DNA from: a virus
IMG/VR virus record: IMGVR_UViG_3300020439_000039
Span: 1 to 33,266 of that record
Strand: one strand, 5' to 3'
Length of the DNA stretch: 33,266 nt
Both the position numbers and the translations under genes were made by a program. A model generated the notes under the pieces. The model was not told where the DNA came from. It saw only the letters and a list, made by a program, of their open reading frames with translations, and did not search any database. Shown here piece by piece: positions 15,881 through 22,911 of the stretch. Position 1 is the first letter of the stretch; every line of letters begins with the position of its first letter.

Positions 15881-16505
15881 TTATTATTGGTATTTTAAAT
15901 CTGCATTAACTCCTAAATTTTGTGATGAAGTTATTAAATATGCTAATCAACAAAAAGAAGTTATGGCTAGAACTGGTGGATATGGCGATAGAAAATTAAA
16001 TAAAGAAGAAGTCAAGAATCTACAAAGAAAAAGAAAATCAGATTTAGTTTGGTTAAATGATTTATGGATTTATAAAGAATTACATCCTTATGTGCATGAA
16101 GCAAATAAAAATGCAGGTTGGAACTTTGATTGGGAAAGATCAGAATCTTGTCAATTTACGAAATATAAACTAAATCAATATTATGATTGGCATTGTGATA
16201 GTTGGGATAAACCTTATGATCGCAAAGATCCAAATCATCCTGAACACGGTAGAATAAGAAAACTTTCTATGACTTGTCAATTAACAGATGGCTCAGAATA
16301 TCAAGGTGGAGAATTAGAATTTGATTTTAGAAATTATGATCCACATATGCGAGACGAATCAAAACATAGAATACAATGCAAAGAAATATTGTCCAAAGGA
16401 TCTATCATTGTATTTCCTAGTTTTGTATGGCATAGAGTAAAACCCGTAACATCAGGCACACGATATTCATTAGTCGTATGGAATATAGGAAGGCCGTTTA
16501 GATAA
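15867..16505 (+). CDS. 2-Oxoglutarate/Fe(II) oxygenase, prolyl-hydroxylase-like
   Basis: The protein has 212 aa. The metal and cosubstrate signature is visible: H109 and D111 (WHCDSW), H189 (FPSFVWHRV) and R199 (TSGTRYSLVVW). The layout matches P4H/PKHD-type hydroxylases, which hydroxylate protein side chains using 2-oxoglutarate and O2. It is one of three such genes in a row, after the fibre genes and before the lysozyme. The substrate is unknown; a virion protein is one possibility. Confidence 0.85.
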   Translation: MNISNYYWYFKSALTPKFCDEVIKYANQQKEVMARTGGYGDRKLNKEEVKNLQRKRKSDLVWLNDLWIYKELHPYVHEANKNAGWNFDWERSESCQFTKYKLNQYYDWHCDSWDKPYDRKDPNHPEHGRIRKLSMTCQLTDGSEYQGGELEFDFRNYDPHMRDESKHRIQCKEILSKGSIIVFPSFVWHRVKPVTSGTRYSLVVWNIGRPFR

Positions 16506-17137
16506 TGTATATTAATAATCATTTTAGCACAGCAATTTGGACAGAACATAAACCTGAATTTGTTAAATCTTTAAACAAAGCTAGTAATAAATATATTAGT
16601 GATGCTCGTAAAAGAAATAAAGAACATATAAAAAAGTTTGGCGACTTTGGTATATCGCATCATTCAACACCATTAACACAAGATAATGATTTTTTAGATT
16701 TTAGAAATTATATTGGTCAAAAATCTTGGGAATACTTAGATCATCAAGGTTATGATATGACACAATATACAACTATCTTTTCTGAATTGTGGGTTCAAGA
16801 ATTTTCAAAAAAAGGTGGTGGACATCATTCCGCACATATACATTGGAATCAACATGTATCAGGTTTTTATTTTTTAAAATGTTCAGATAAAACTTCTTAT
16901 CCAATATTTCACGAACCAAGAACTGGTGCTAGAGCAACAAAATTAAAACTAAAACCAGATATGAAAGGTATATGGGGTGGAACAGAACTTGTTCATTTTA
17001 AACCTAGCCCGGGTACATTAATTATATTTCCCGGTTATTTAGAACATGAATTTGCAGTAGATTTTGGAAAAGAACCATTTAGATTTATACATTGGAATAT
17101 ACAAGCAGTTCCAAAAGAGATGGCTAAAGATGTTTAA
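16505..17137 (+). CDS. 2-Oxoglutarate/Fe(II) oxygenase, TIGR02466-like
   Basis: This 210-aa protein overlaps the upstream stop by one base (TAATG). HIHWNQHVSGFYFLK at residues 111-125, the segment IFHEPRTG, then FPGYLEH ending at H181, and R193 in FRFIHWN form the pattern of the putative 2OG-Fe(II) oxygenases often found in cyanophages and pelagiphages. H111 or H113 and H181 are candidate metal ligands, R193 a candidate 2OG ligand. The substrate is unknown. Confidence 0.75.
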   Translation: MYINNHFSTAIWTEHKPEFVKSLNKASNKYISDARKRNKEHIKKFGDFGISHHSTPLTQDNDFLDFRNYIGQKSWEYLDHQGYDMTQYTTIFSELWVQEFSKKGGGHHSAHIHWNQHVSGFYFLKCSDKTSYPIFHEPRTGARATKLKLKPDMKGIWGGTELVHFKPSPGTLIIFPGYLEHEFAVDFGKEPFRFIHWNIQAVPKEMAKDV

Positions 17138-17750
17138 AAAAAATAAATATGCAATAATTCGTAAAGCTATTGATAAAGATTTAGCAACATTCTGTATGAA
17201 TTATATATTAATGAAAAAACAAGTTTATGATACTTGTTTGCAGGACAGATATATATCTCAATTTGAAACAATGTTAGGTTATTATGAAAAAGATAATGAA
17301 CAAATACCTAATACTTTTTCATTCTACTCTGATATTGCTATGGAGACATTAATGTTAAAATGTCAACCTATTATGGAAAAAACTACGGGATTAAGTTTAT
17401 ATCCAGCATATACTTATGGAAGAGTATATAAAAAAGGAGATATTTTAAAAAGACATAAAGATAGATTTAGTTGTGAAATATCAACAACTATGAATCTTGG
17501 CGGAGATAAATGGGCAATTTATTTAGAACCATCTGGAGCTGAAGGAAAAAAAGGTATCAAAGTTGATTTAGACCCGGGCGATATGCTTGTTTATAGAGGT
17601 TGTGAATTAGAACATTGGAGAGAAAAATTTAAAGGTAAATGTAATGTTCAAGTATTCTTGCATTATAATAATAAAAAAACAAGATTTGCTAAGGAAAATA
17701 TCTTTGATCGGAGAAAACATTTAGGACTACCAAATTGGTTTAAAAAATGA
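17130..17750 (+). CDS. 2-Oxoglutarate/Fe(II) oxygenase, hydroxylase-like
   Basis: The product has 206 aa from the ATG at 17130, chosen over an upstream in-frame ATG at 17064 because it overlaps the previous stop by only eight bases and starts the domain cleanly. H109 and D111 (RHKDRFSCEIS) form HxD, and H162 (CELEHW) is the distal ligand. DLDPGDMLVYRG is the strand before it. The usual Arg after the distal His is not evident; K168 or K170 may substitute. Confidence 0.8.
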   Translation: MFKKNKYAIIRKAIDKDLATFCMNYILMKKQVYDTCLQDRYISQFETMLGYYEKDNEQIPNTFSFYSDIAMETLMLKCQPIMEKTTGLSLYPAYTYGRVYKKGDILKRHKDRFSCEISTTMNLGGDKWAIYLEPSGAEGKKGIKVDLDPGDMLVYRGCELEHWREKFKGKCNVQVFLHYNNKKTRFAKENIFDRRKHLGLPNWFKK

Positions 17751-17760
17751 TAAAAAAAAC

Positions 17761-17801
17761 ACGGGGGGAGAGATACCACATACCACCATCTCTCTCTCCG
17801 T
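17761..17801 (-). terminator. Strong hairpin with A-run on its left flank; minus-strand terminator candidate
   Basis: Arms 17761-17774 and 17788-17801 pair over 14 bp with two G-U pairs around a 13-base loop. The left side is preceded by eight A, so on the minus strand the stem is followed by a run of T, as in an intrinsic terminator. On the plus strand no T-tract follows. It lies between the last oxygenase and the lysozyme, so it may block antisense transcription or act as an mRNA structure. Confidence 0.6.
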
Positions 17802-17839
17802 ATTATGATAAATAAATTAAAACATAATAAGGAGTTGGT

Positions 17840-18268
17840 ATGGACAAAGTTAAAGAACGAATCAAATCGCATGAAGGGTTTAGGGATACTGTGTATTCCG
17901 ACAGCTTGGGTTTTGCTACTATTGGCTACGGCCATCTTGTATTACCCGACGATCCTTATGTTGAAGGTGTTGTATATCCTAAAAACGATCTTGAAAAAGT
18001 TTTTGATAATGATTTTAAAATAGCTTTAAGATCTGCTGAAAGTTTATTGGAGGGTATAGATCATAATGAAGATATAAAAGGTGTAATTGTTGAAATGTGT
18101 TTCCAATTAGGAAAACCACGAGTTATGAAATTTAAGAAAATGTGGGAAGGTCTTAAAGAAAAAGATATGCAAAAAATGGCTTCAGAAATGATTGACTCTA
18201 ATTGGCATAAACAAACTACAAAAAGATGTGAATCATTGGCGGAGATAATAGCAAATACTTATATATAG
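17840..18268 (+). CDS. Endolysin, T4-lysozyme type (GH24)
   Basis: The protein has 142 aa. AAGGAG sits upstream of the ATG. The catalytic triad is visible at E12, D21 and T27 in HEGFRDTVYSDSLGFATIGYGH (written across two stretches), one residue off the T4 lysozyme numbering E11/D20/T26. It cleaves peptidoglycan at the end of infection. There is no signal peptide, so release depends on a holin; a holin candidate lies at 20235-20612. Confidence 0.92.
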   Translation: MDKVKERIKSHEGFRDTVYSDSLGFATIGYGHLVLPDDPYVEGVVYPKNDLEKVFDNDFKIALRSAESLLEGIDHNEDIKGVIVEMCFQLGKPRVMKFKKMWEGLKEKDMQKMASEMIDSNWHKQTTKRCESLAEIIANTYI

Positions 18269-18276
18269 GAGATAAT

Positions 18277-18369
18277 ATGATGCTAACTAAAAAACAAAAG
18301 AAACTTCCTATGGCTTTACAAAAAGCTATTATGAAGAAAAAGAAAAAGAAAAAGAAAGCGAGGAAATAA
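18277..18369 (+). CDS. Tiny Lys-rich peptide 1
   Basis: The product has 30 aa, with TAGGAG upstream. A short helix (LPMALQKAIM) is followed by eight Lys and then ARK. It overlaps the next start (TAATG). The Lys codons alternate strictly AAG/AAA. The function is unknown; it may bind nucleic acid or membranes. Confidence 0.6.
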   Translation: MMLTKKQKKLPMALQKAIMKKKKKKKKARK

Positions 18370-18434
18370 TGCCTTATCATTATGGACATAGCAAAAAGAA
18401 GAAAAAGAAGAAAAAGAAAAAGAAGAAGAAATAA
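18369..18434 (+). CDS. Tiny poly-lysine peptide 2
   Basis: The peptide has 21 aa: eight mixed residues (MPYHYGHS) and then 13 Lys. It overlaps genes on both sides by one base (TAATG twice), indicating coupled translation in this chain. The function is unknown. The frame is short enough that expression is uncertain, but its perfect fit between two coupled genes supports it. Confidence 0.5.
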   Translation: MPYHYGHSKKKKKKKKKKKKK

Positions 18435-18616
18435 TGGTTAAAGCATCTTCAATAACTAATATTATTAAAGATCTCAAACCAAGACAAAAGAAAACTATGA
18501 GAGCTCACGCAAGACATCATAGTTTAAAACATATGAGATCTATGGCTAGAGCTATGAAAAAAGGAAGAACATTTGCTCAAGCTCATAGATCTGCGATGAG
18601 AACAACTGGAAAATAA
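18434..18616 (+). CDS. Small basic protein
   Basis: The product has 60 aa. It is rich in Arg, Lys, His and Met (LKPRQKKTMRAHARHHSLKHM, then GRTFAQAHRSAMRTTGK). Small proteins with this 'GrtF.qAH..A' ending are, from memory, common in phages, but I cannot name the family. The start overlaps the previous stop by one base. A DNA-binding or packaging role is possible. Confidence 0.65.
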   Translation: MVKASSITNIIKDLKPRQKKTMRAHARHHSLKHMRSMARAMKKGRTFAQAHRSAMRTTGK

Positions 18617-18805
18617 ATGGCAAGAAAAAAGAAAAGAAGAACTGTTCCAAAAGATAAAAAGACGGGTATTCCTAAAAAATATCTATCTGGATTGAAAGGA
18701 TCAAGAAGAACAAGAAGAGCTAGACTCATTAAAAGGGTTTCTTCCATTTATAGATCTGGAGGATTCATTCCAAGAGATTTATTAAACAGAAGGACAAAAG
18801 CATAA
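18617..18805 (+). CDS. Small basic protein with PKKYLSGL motif
   Basis: The protein has 62 aa and begins directly after the previous stop. It contains VPKDKKTGIPKKYLSGLKG, a motif I remember from small marine-phage and algal-virus proteins. It is followed by an Arg-rich helix and a SGGFIPRDLL tail. It is highly basic. Function unknown. Confidence 0.65.
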   Translation: MARKKKRRTVPKDKKTGIPKKYLSGLKGSRRTRRARLIKRVSSIYRSGGFIPRDLLNRRTKA

Positions 18806-19053
18806 TGGCAAGAAAATTTAGACGACCTTTATCAGCGGCGACAAGAGCTACTTTAAGAAGAAAAGCTAAAGCTAAAAAAGGTGTTACATACGGACAATTA
18901 GTAAAAGTTTATAGACGGGGCCAAGGTGCATTTCTTGGCGGAGGCAGTAGGAGAGTTCCTATGGCGGCTTGGGCTATGGGAAGAGTTAATAGTTTCCTTC
19001 GTGGTTCAAGAAAACACGATACTGATTTAAGAAGAAAGCGAAGAAAAAGATAA
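18805..19053 (+). CDS. Small basic protein, TYGQL / AWAMGRVNSF type
   Basis: The product has 82 aa. An Arg/Lys-rich start is followed by TYGQLVKVYRRGQGAFLGG and PMAAWAMGRVNSFLRGSRKH, segments I associate with a recurrent marine-phage family. It overlaps its upstream neighbour by one base. It may form one functional unit with the preceding protein. Function unknown. Confidence 0.7.
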   Translation: MARKFRRPLSAATRATLRRKAKAKKGVTYGQLVKVYRRGQGAFLGGGSRRVPMAAWAMGRVNSFLRGSRKHDTDLRRKRRKR

Positions 19054-19250
19054 TGCCTAGTCCTTCTCAAAAAAATAAAGAACATTTAATTAGAATAGAA
19101 GGAGAGATAGCTTTATTAAAACACGAGATTCAAACAATTCGTGGAAATCATCTTGCACATTTAGATCAAAGAGTATCAAGAATGGAAAAGGTTATGTGGA
19201 CGATCTGCATGGTCGCTGTAACTCATCTTCTATATACAGTTCTCAATTAG
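19053..19250 (+). CDS. Small coiled-coil membrane protein
   Basis: The product has 65 aa. A helical coiled coil at residues 10-45 (IRIEGEIALLKHEIQTIRG) is followed by a hydrophobic segment at about 47-64 (WTICMVAVTHLLYTVLN). This layout is like small holin-accessory or spanin-like proteins. It lies in the lysis and basic-protein region. The specific role is unknown. Confidence 0.65.
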   Translation: MPSPSQKNKEHLIRIEGEIALLKHEIQTIRGNHLAHLDQRVSRMEKVMWTICMVAVTHLLYTVLN

Positions 19251-19279
19251 TTGCTTTTATATAAATTTCACTTTATAAG
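19251..19279 (+). promoter_or_regulatory. Candidate sigma70-type promoter
   Basis: TTGCTT at 19251-19256 and TATAAG at 19274-19279 are separated by 17 bases. The next gene starts at 19286, about seven bases after the -10 element, so the transcript might begin at or near the ATG. There is no Shine-Dalgarno before that ATG, which fits a leaderless message. Confidence 0.5.
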
Positions 19280-19285
19280 TGTACT

Positions 19286-19987
19286 ATGGCTTATAAAAGG
19301 ATACTCGTAATTAGCGATATGCACATCCCGTACCATCATAAAGACTCATTAGAGTTTTTAAAATGTGTAAAAAAAGAATTTAAACCTGACTTCATTGTTA
19401 ATATTGGAGATCTTTTAGATTTTCACGCAATCAATATGCACACACACGATCCAGATCTTTATTCACCCGGGCATGAGCTCAATGCTTCAAAAAAATATAT
19501 CAAAGAATTAGAATCTATATTTCCCAAAATGATTGAAGTAGATAGTAATCATTCTAGTCTTGTTTATAGAAGAGCTGTTAAGTTTGGAATGAGTCGTCAA
19601 TTCTTAAAAGACTATGGAGATTTTCTTGGAACAAAGAAATGGAAATGGATTGATGATTTAACTCTTCAAATGTCAAACGGACAAAAATGTTTTTTTACAC
19701 ACGGTAGATCTGCTGATGTTTTAAAAGTATCTCAAACTATGGGAATGTCTGTAACGCAGGGACATTACCACACGGCGTTCACAATTAAATATTGGGCTAA
19801 TCCAGATTCTATTTTTTGGGGTATGAATGTAGGATGTTTAATAAATCAGAAATCACTATCAATGAGTTATGCTAAGAATTTTCGTACAAGATTTATTTTA
19901 GGTTGTGGAATAATATTAGACGGTATTCCACGGCTTTTACCTATGGTCTTGAATAATAAGGGAAATTGGATTAAGAAGATAGTATGA
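19286..19987 (+). CDS. Calcineurin-like metallophosphoesterase
   Basis: The protein has 233 aa. The metal ligands are visible: D11 and H13 (ISDMHIPYHH), D42 (NIGDLLDFH), N88/H89 (DSNHS), H139 (FFTHG), H160 and H162 (QGHYHTAF). This is the classic D-H / GD / NH / H / GHxH set of phosphoesterases acting on nucleic acids, nucleotides or phosphoproteins. The start at 19286 is needed to keep the first motif. The substrate is unknown; a DNA-ligand or nucleotide pathway is possible. Confidence 0.88.
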   Translation: MAYKRILVISDMHIPYHHKDSLEFLKCVKKEFKPDFIVNIGDLLDFHAINMHTHDPDLYSPGHELNASKKYIKELESIFPKMIEVDSNHSSLVYRRAVKFGMSRQFLKDYGDFLGTKKWKWIDDLTLQMSNGQKCFFTHGRSADVLKVSQTMGMSVTQGHYHTAFTIKYWANPDSIFWGMNVGCLINQKSLSMSYAKNFRTRFILGCGIILDGIPRLLPMVLNNKGNWIKKIV

Positions 19988-20250
19988 CCTTTGAAAAAGA
20001 CCCTCCAAAAGGCAAAATAAGAGCTTTTAAGAGGGGTTCAGCACTAGATAAGCAGATAGGTGGCTCTCACTACAAAAACGGAAAAATAGAGCCTATACAG
20101 TTGATTGTATCACATAAGCTTGATTTTATAGATGGCAATATTGTCAAATATGCAGTAAGAAAAAAGAATTACGAATCAGATAGAGAACGATATGAAAAGA
20201 TTAAACATTATTGTGAATTGGCTTTGGAGTTAAAATGTGGTTCACATTAG
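19984..20250 (+). CDS. DUF3310-like nucleotide-kinase-associated protein
   Basis: The product has 88 aa and overlaps the phosphoesterase stop by four bases. It contains the hallmark GGSHYKNGKIEPIQLI, then DFIDGNIVKYAVRKKN and ERYEKIKHYCELAL, which I recognise as the DUF3310 pattern of phage proteins. Family members are often near nucleotide metabolism genes. The biochemical activity is unknown. Confidence 0.8.
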   Translation: MTFEKDPPKGKIRAFKRGSALDKQIGGSHYKNGKIEPIQLIVSHKLDFIDGNIVKYAVRKKNYESDRERYEKIKHYCELALELKCGSH

Positions 20251-20612
20251 GTAAATTAGCATTAAAAACTGGTGCGGAAATATACAAAAACAAAAAAAGA
20301 GCAAAACTTTTAGAGAGTGAAGCAGAAGTCGCACACATGGAAAGAGCGATAAAAGGTGAAGTAGAATGGAAACAACAAGTAGTAACCTCACAAAAAAACG
20401 ACTTAAAAGATGAAATAGTTTTAATAATTATTAGCATCCCACTTTTGATCGCAGGATGGGGAGTTTTTAGTGATGATCCAGAAATAATTGCAAAGTTAGA
20501 TAAGTTCTTTGAACAAATAAATAATTTTCCCCTTTGGCTACAAGGATTAATTATTGGTGGTTATTCAACTGTTCTTGGCATAAAAGGCGTAAATACTTTT
20601 AAAAAAAGATAA
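20235..20612 (+). CDS. Putative holin (3TM/GTA type)
   Basis: The product has 125 aa. An amphipathic N-terminal half ends in EVEWKQQVVTSQKNDLKDE, and two hydrophobic helices follow at about 61-79 and 99-117. The order 'EW..q....K.dE...l..siPl' is that of holins related to gene-transfer-agent release. It overlaps the DUF3310 gene by 16 bases. It lies 2 kb after the lysozyme, so lysis genes are not adjacent. Confidence 0.7.
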   Translation: MWFTLGKLALKTGAEIYKNKKRAKLLESEAEVAHMERAIKGEVEWKQQVVTSQKNDLKDEIVLIIISIPLLIAGWGVFSDDPEIIAKLDKFFEQINNFPLWLQGLIIGGYSTVLGIKGVNTFKKR

Positions 20613-20646
20613 TTAAATATACTTAAATTTGTGTTAAGAACAAAGT

Positions 20647-20883
20647 ATGAACGATTTTATACTTGTAGATGCACAATTCTTCTTTGCACCTTTGGATGAT
20701 ACAGAGCCATTAGGTAAAGCAATAAGCATATCTTTTTTAGACAAGTATCCTACATTTAATCATAAAGAAGAAATACTTAAAAACTTTGAACAAAACGGAT
20801 TAGTACTTTTAGACTATGAAATTACTTATAGACCACTAAAACAAAATGATGATTTAGCTCCTTATAATGTAACTAGACACTAA
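20647..20883 (+). CDS. Hypothetical 78-aa protein
   Basis: The sequence FILVDAQFFFAPLDDTEPLGKAISISFLDKYPTFNHKEEIL contains no known motif. The end VTRH overlaps the minus-strand gene by four bases, so the two transcription units converge directly without a terminator. The codons resemble the neighbours and it is likely a real gene. Function unknown. Confidence 0.6.
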   Translation: MNDFILVDAQFFFAPLDDTEPLGKAISISFLDKYPTFNHKEEILKNFEQNGLVLLDYEITYRPLKQNDDLAPYNVTRH

Positions 20884-20990
20884 AAGATAATAGATCCTAA
20901 AATAAATCCTACAACAAAGCAGATCCACTCTCTCCTATAATGTAATTCAAGAGCTTTCCAATCGCTTTTTGTTTTTCCAAAATATAACAT
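20880..20990 (-). CDS. 36-aa single-pass membrane protein, end of the minus operon
   Basis: On the minus strand GGAGGGATA precedes ATG at 20990-20988. The 36-aa product has a charged N-terminus (LYFGKTKSDWKALELHYRRE) and a hydrophobic tail of about 14 residues (WICFVVGFILGSIIF). Its ATG overlaps the stop of the upstream gene by one base. The strong ribosome site and coupling support expression. It could be a small toxin-like, exclusion or lysis-related peptide; this is a guess. Confidence 0.65.
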   Translation of the reverse strand: MLYFGKTKSDWKALELHYRREWICFVVGFILGSIIF

Positions 20991-21364
20991 TATCCCTCCG
21001 ATAATTTGTTAAATTCTAAATTCTGTCTTACTTCGCTTTGTAATAACATAATTTTAGTTTTAAGCTTATCCCAATCAACCTTGCAATTCAAATGTTTAGT
21101 TTTAGCTTGGGATAACTCTTTTGTAAGTTCATCCATAGAAGCATCAGTAATTATAAGAGCTTTTATTTCTTCAGCAGATCTTTTTGTTGCATCAGTTTTA
21201 AAATGTAAATATAATTCTGCGTGTTTCTTTTTAACTCTATCTTCCATATCAGTAAGATGAGCATAAGCGGATGTGTAATATTTTGATGATTGATCTAAAA
21301 GAGTATTTATCTTTTTTCTATCAAAAGTTAATGCGTCTATATTAGAACTGATCGTTCCACTCAT
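20990..21364 (-). CDS. Coiled-coil protein in recombination operon
   Basis: The start was set at 21364 (third of three successive ATG, preceded by GGGAG), giving 124 aa. A longer form would start at 21391. The sequence is helical with heptads (INTLLDQSSKYYTSAYAHL, then MEDRVKKKHAELYLHFK) and a second helix with W105-region VDWDKLKTKIMLLQSEV. It lies downstream of a nuclease and a possible ssDNA-binding protein, so a recombination-mediator role is possible but unproven. Confidence 0.6.
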   Translation of the reverse strand: MSGTISSNIDALTFDRKKINTLLDQSSKYYTSAYAHLTDMEDRVKKKHAELYLHFKTDATKRSAEEIKALIITDASMDELTKELSQAKTKHLNCKVDWDKLKTKIMLLQSEVRQNLEFNKLSEG

Positions 21365-21824
21365 CATCATCTCCCATTGGAATCTTATCATCCATATTAT
21401 CCAGATCTTGTTTTGTTATAGGTTTTGAATTATCTGGAGCAAAAGATTGAGCTACTGCTGGAATAGATTCATCTACTCTCTTAAATGTACCTAGATTCCC
21501 TCTTTTTTGATATGGTCTTTTCATCCTGAATACTTCTATCAATTCAAGATTCTCTCCATATTTAGGTTGTTGGAATGGTTCTTGAATAATGTATTCTTTT
21601 TTACAAACCCATCCTTGATTCGCATATTGTTGGATTTCAGGTTGCTTCCACCACTGCATTGGCATTTGTGAGGGTTTAAATTTTCTTTTAGTAATAGAAC
21701 AAGTATATTCTATTTCCGTAAGATTTCTCTCATATTCAGCTATGGGTGCTTTTCTTCCAGTATTCCAGATCTTATTAGATTTACAAGCTACATAAGGATC
21801 TTTTTTTTTATTATAGTTAGACAT
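21342..21824 (-). CDS. Acidic-tailed protein, possible ssDNA-binding or recombination partner
   Basis: The protein has 160 aa and AAGGAG lies upstream on the minus strand. The middle is basic with Trp and Cys (YTCSITKRKFKPSQM, WVCKKEY). The C-terminus is DDKIPMGDDDEWNDQF, an acidic tail ending in Phe that recalls bacterial SSB tails (ending in DDDIPF). It sits between the nuclease and the coiled-coil gene. No OB-fold motif could be confirmed, so the call is tentative. Confidence 0.5.
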   Translation of the reverse strand: MSNYNKKKDPYVACKSNKIWNTGRKAPIAEYERNLTEIEYTCSITKRKFKPSQMPMQWWKQPEIQQYANQGWVCKKEYIIQEPFQQPKYGENLELIEVFRMKRPYQKRGNLGTFKRVDESIPAVAQSFAPDNSKPITKQDLDNMDDKIPMGDDDEWNDQF

Positions 21825-22602
21825 CTCTCTTATTCTCCTTCTTCCATTTTTTTACTTTATCATTAAATTTAAGTTCAAGATTCTCTAAATATCTTGAAGC
21901 CTTAAATCCTCTAAATAACGCATCATCTATTTTGAGTTTCATCATTGAAACTTCTTTATTGGAATCTTTAGGAACATTAACTATTCCAAGATACGATATT
22001 TTAAAGTCAGTTGTTTCTTCTATAAATCTTCTATAAGTTTCTAATTGAATCGCTTGATCTACATAGAAATCTTTAGAAGTTTTTGTATCTAAAAGAGCCA
22101 TTTTACCTTTCCAACTCTTTTTAGTTACGATTAGGTCAAGACAACCCGCTACATCATACTTTTTACTATATAGAGGGAGTTCGCTAATTACCATCTCAAA
22201 CCCAGTTGACTTCCACCACTTAAGCCATTTTGATGTCATAGTTTTTAGCGGTTCACTACTAGGTATAGCGGGTTTCTTACCCTTCACATAAAGATCTATC
22301 CATTCATGCAGATTAGTTCCAATATCTCTTGCATAATCTTCAAGATCATTTGTTTGAAGCTCTACTTTTTTAATTAGATTATTTATTTCATCTATTGGTT
22401 TTTTATCATTAATCAGGACATTCTTTAATCCCTCTAAAACCATTTTTCTTTTCCAAAATAATAATCCATTCTTATTTTGATGATTACCTATAATAGTTGT
22501 TACACTAGTTTTAGGTTCTCCGTTTACATTATATCTTTTCCCAAAAACTTTAGGATTATAAAGTATATTGTCTCCGTTTTTATTTGTTAACTTTTGACTC
22601 AT
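21817..22602 (-). CDS. PD-(D/E)XK exonuclease (RecB/Cas4-like)
   Basis: The product has 261 aa. Nuclease core residues are visible: H99 in GTNLHEWIDLY, D156 in AGCLDLIV, D172-T-K174 in LLDTKTSKDFY, then Q187-Y190 in QAIQLETYRR. This is the order of RecB-type PD-(D/E)XK exonucleases used by phages for recombination or end processing. GAGG is upstream on the minus strand. The gene overlaps its neighbours by 23 and 8 bases. Confidence 0.85.
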   Translation of the reverse strand: MSQKLTNKNGDNILYNPKVFGKRYNVNGEPKTSVTTIIGNHQNKNGLLFWKRKMVLEGLKNVLINDKKPIDEINNLIKKVELQTNDLEDYARDIGTNLHEWIDLYVKGKKPAIPSSEPLKTMTSKWLKWWKSTGFEMVISELPLYSKKYDVAGCLDLIVTKKSWKGKMALLDTKTSKDFYVDQAIQLETYRRFIEETTDFKISYLGIVNVPKDSNKEVSMMKLKIDDALFRGFKASRYLENLELKFNDKVKKWKKENKRDV

Positions 22603-22903
22603 CTTCTACCTCTTTATGTTTAAAAACAGAAAACATCCATTTAAAAGAAAATTTTAAATATTTAGATGCTCTCATTAATTTAGGAATACTGATTCCATTA
22701 GATCCTTTTTCATATTTCTGGATCTGTTGGAATGTTACTCCGATTGCATTTGCGACTTTTGTTTGAGTTTTATCTCTTAACAATCGTACAAATCTTATTC
22801 TTGCTCCTATAAGAGAATTTATTGTAGATTCATCATTTGGATCTAAATGATGTTTTTCTCTCAATTCAGCGATTCTTCTTTTTACTTCTTTTATATCATT
22901 CAT
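22580..22903 (-). CDS. XRE-family transcription regulator (repressor/Cro-like)
   Basis: The start was set at 22903 (AAGGATAATT before ATG), giving 107 aa. This avoids the overlap with the lipoprotein gene required by the longer form from 22948. Residues 33-90 form an XRE helix-turn-helix with LIGARIRFVRLL, TKVANAIGVTFQQIQKYEKG and ISIPKLMRASKYL. The 'GVTFQQIQKYEKG' pattern is typical of alphaproteobacterial XRE proteins. It likely controls the divergent promoters at 23718-23997. Confidence 0.85.
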   Translation of the reverse strand: MNDIKEVKRRIAELREKHHLDPNDESTINSLIGARIRFVRLLRDKTQTKVANAIGVTFQQIQKYEKGSNGISIPKLMRASKYLKFSFKWMFSVFKHKEVEDESKVNK

Positions 22904-22911
22904 AATTATCC

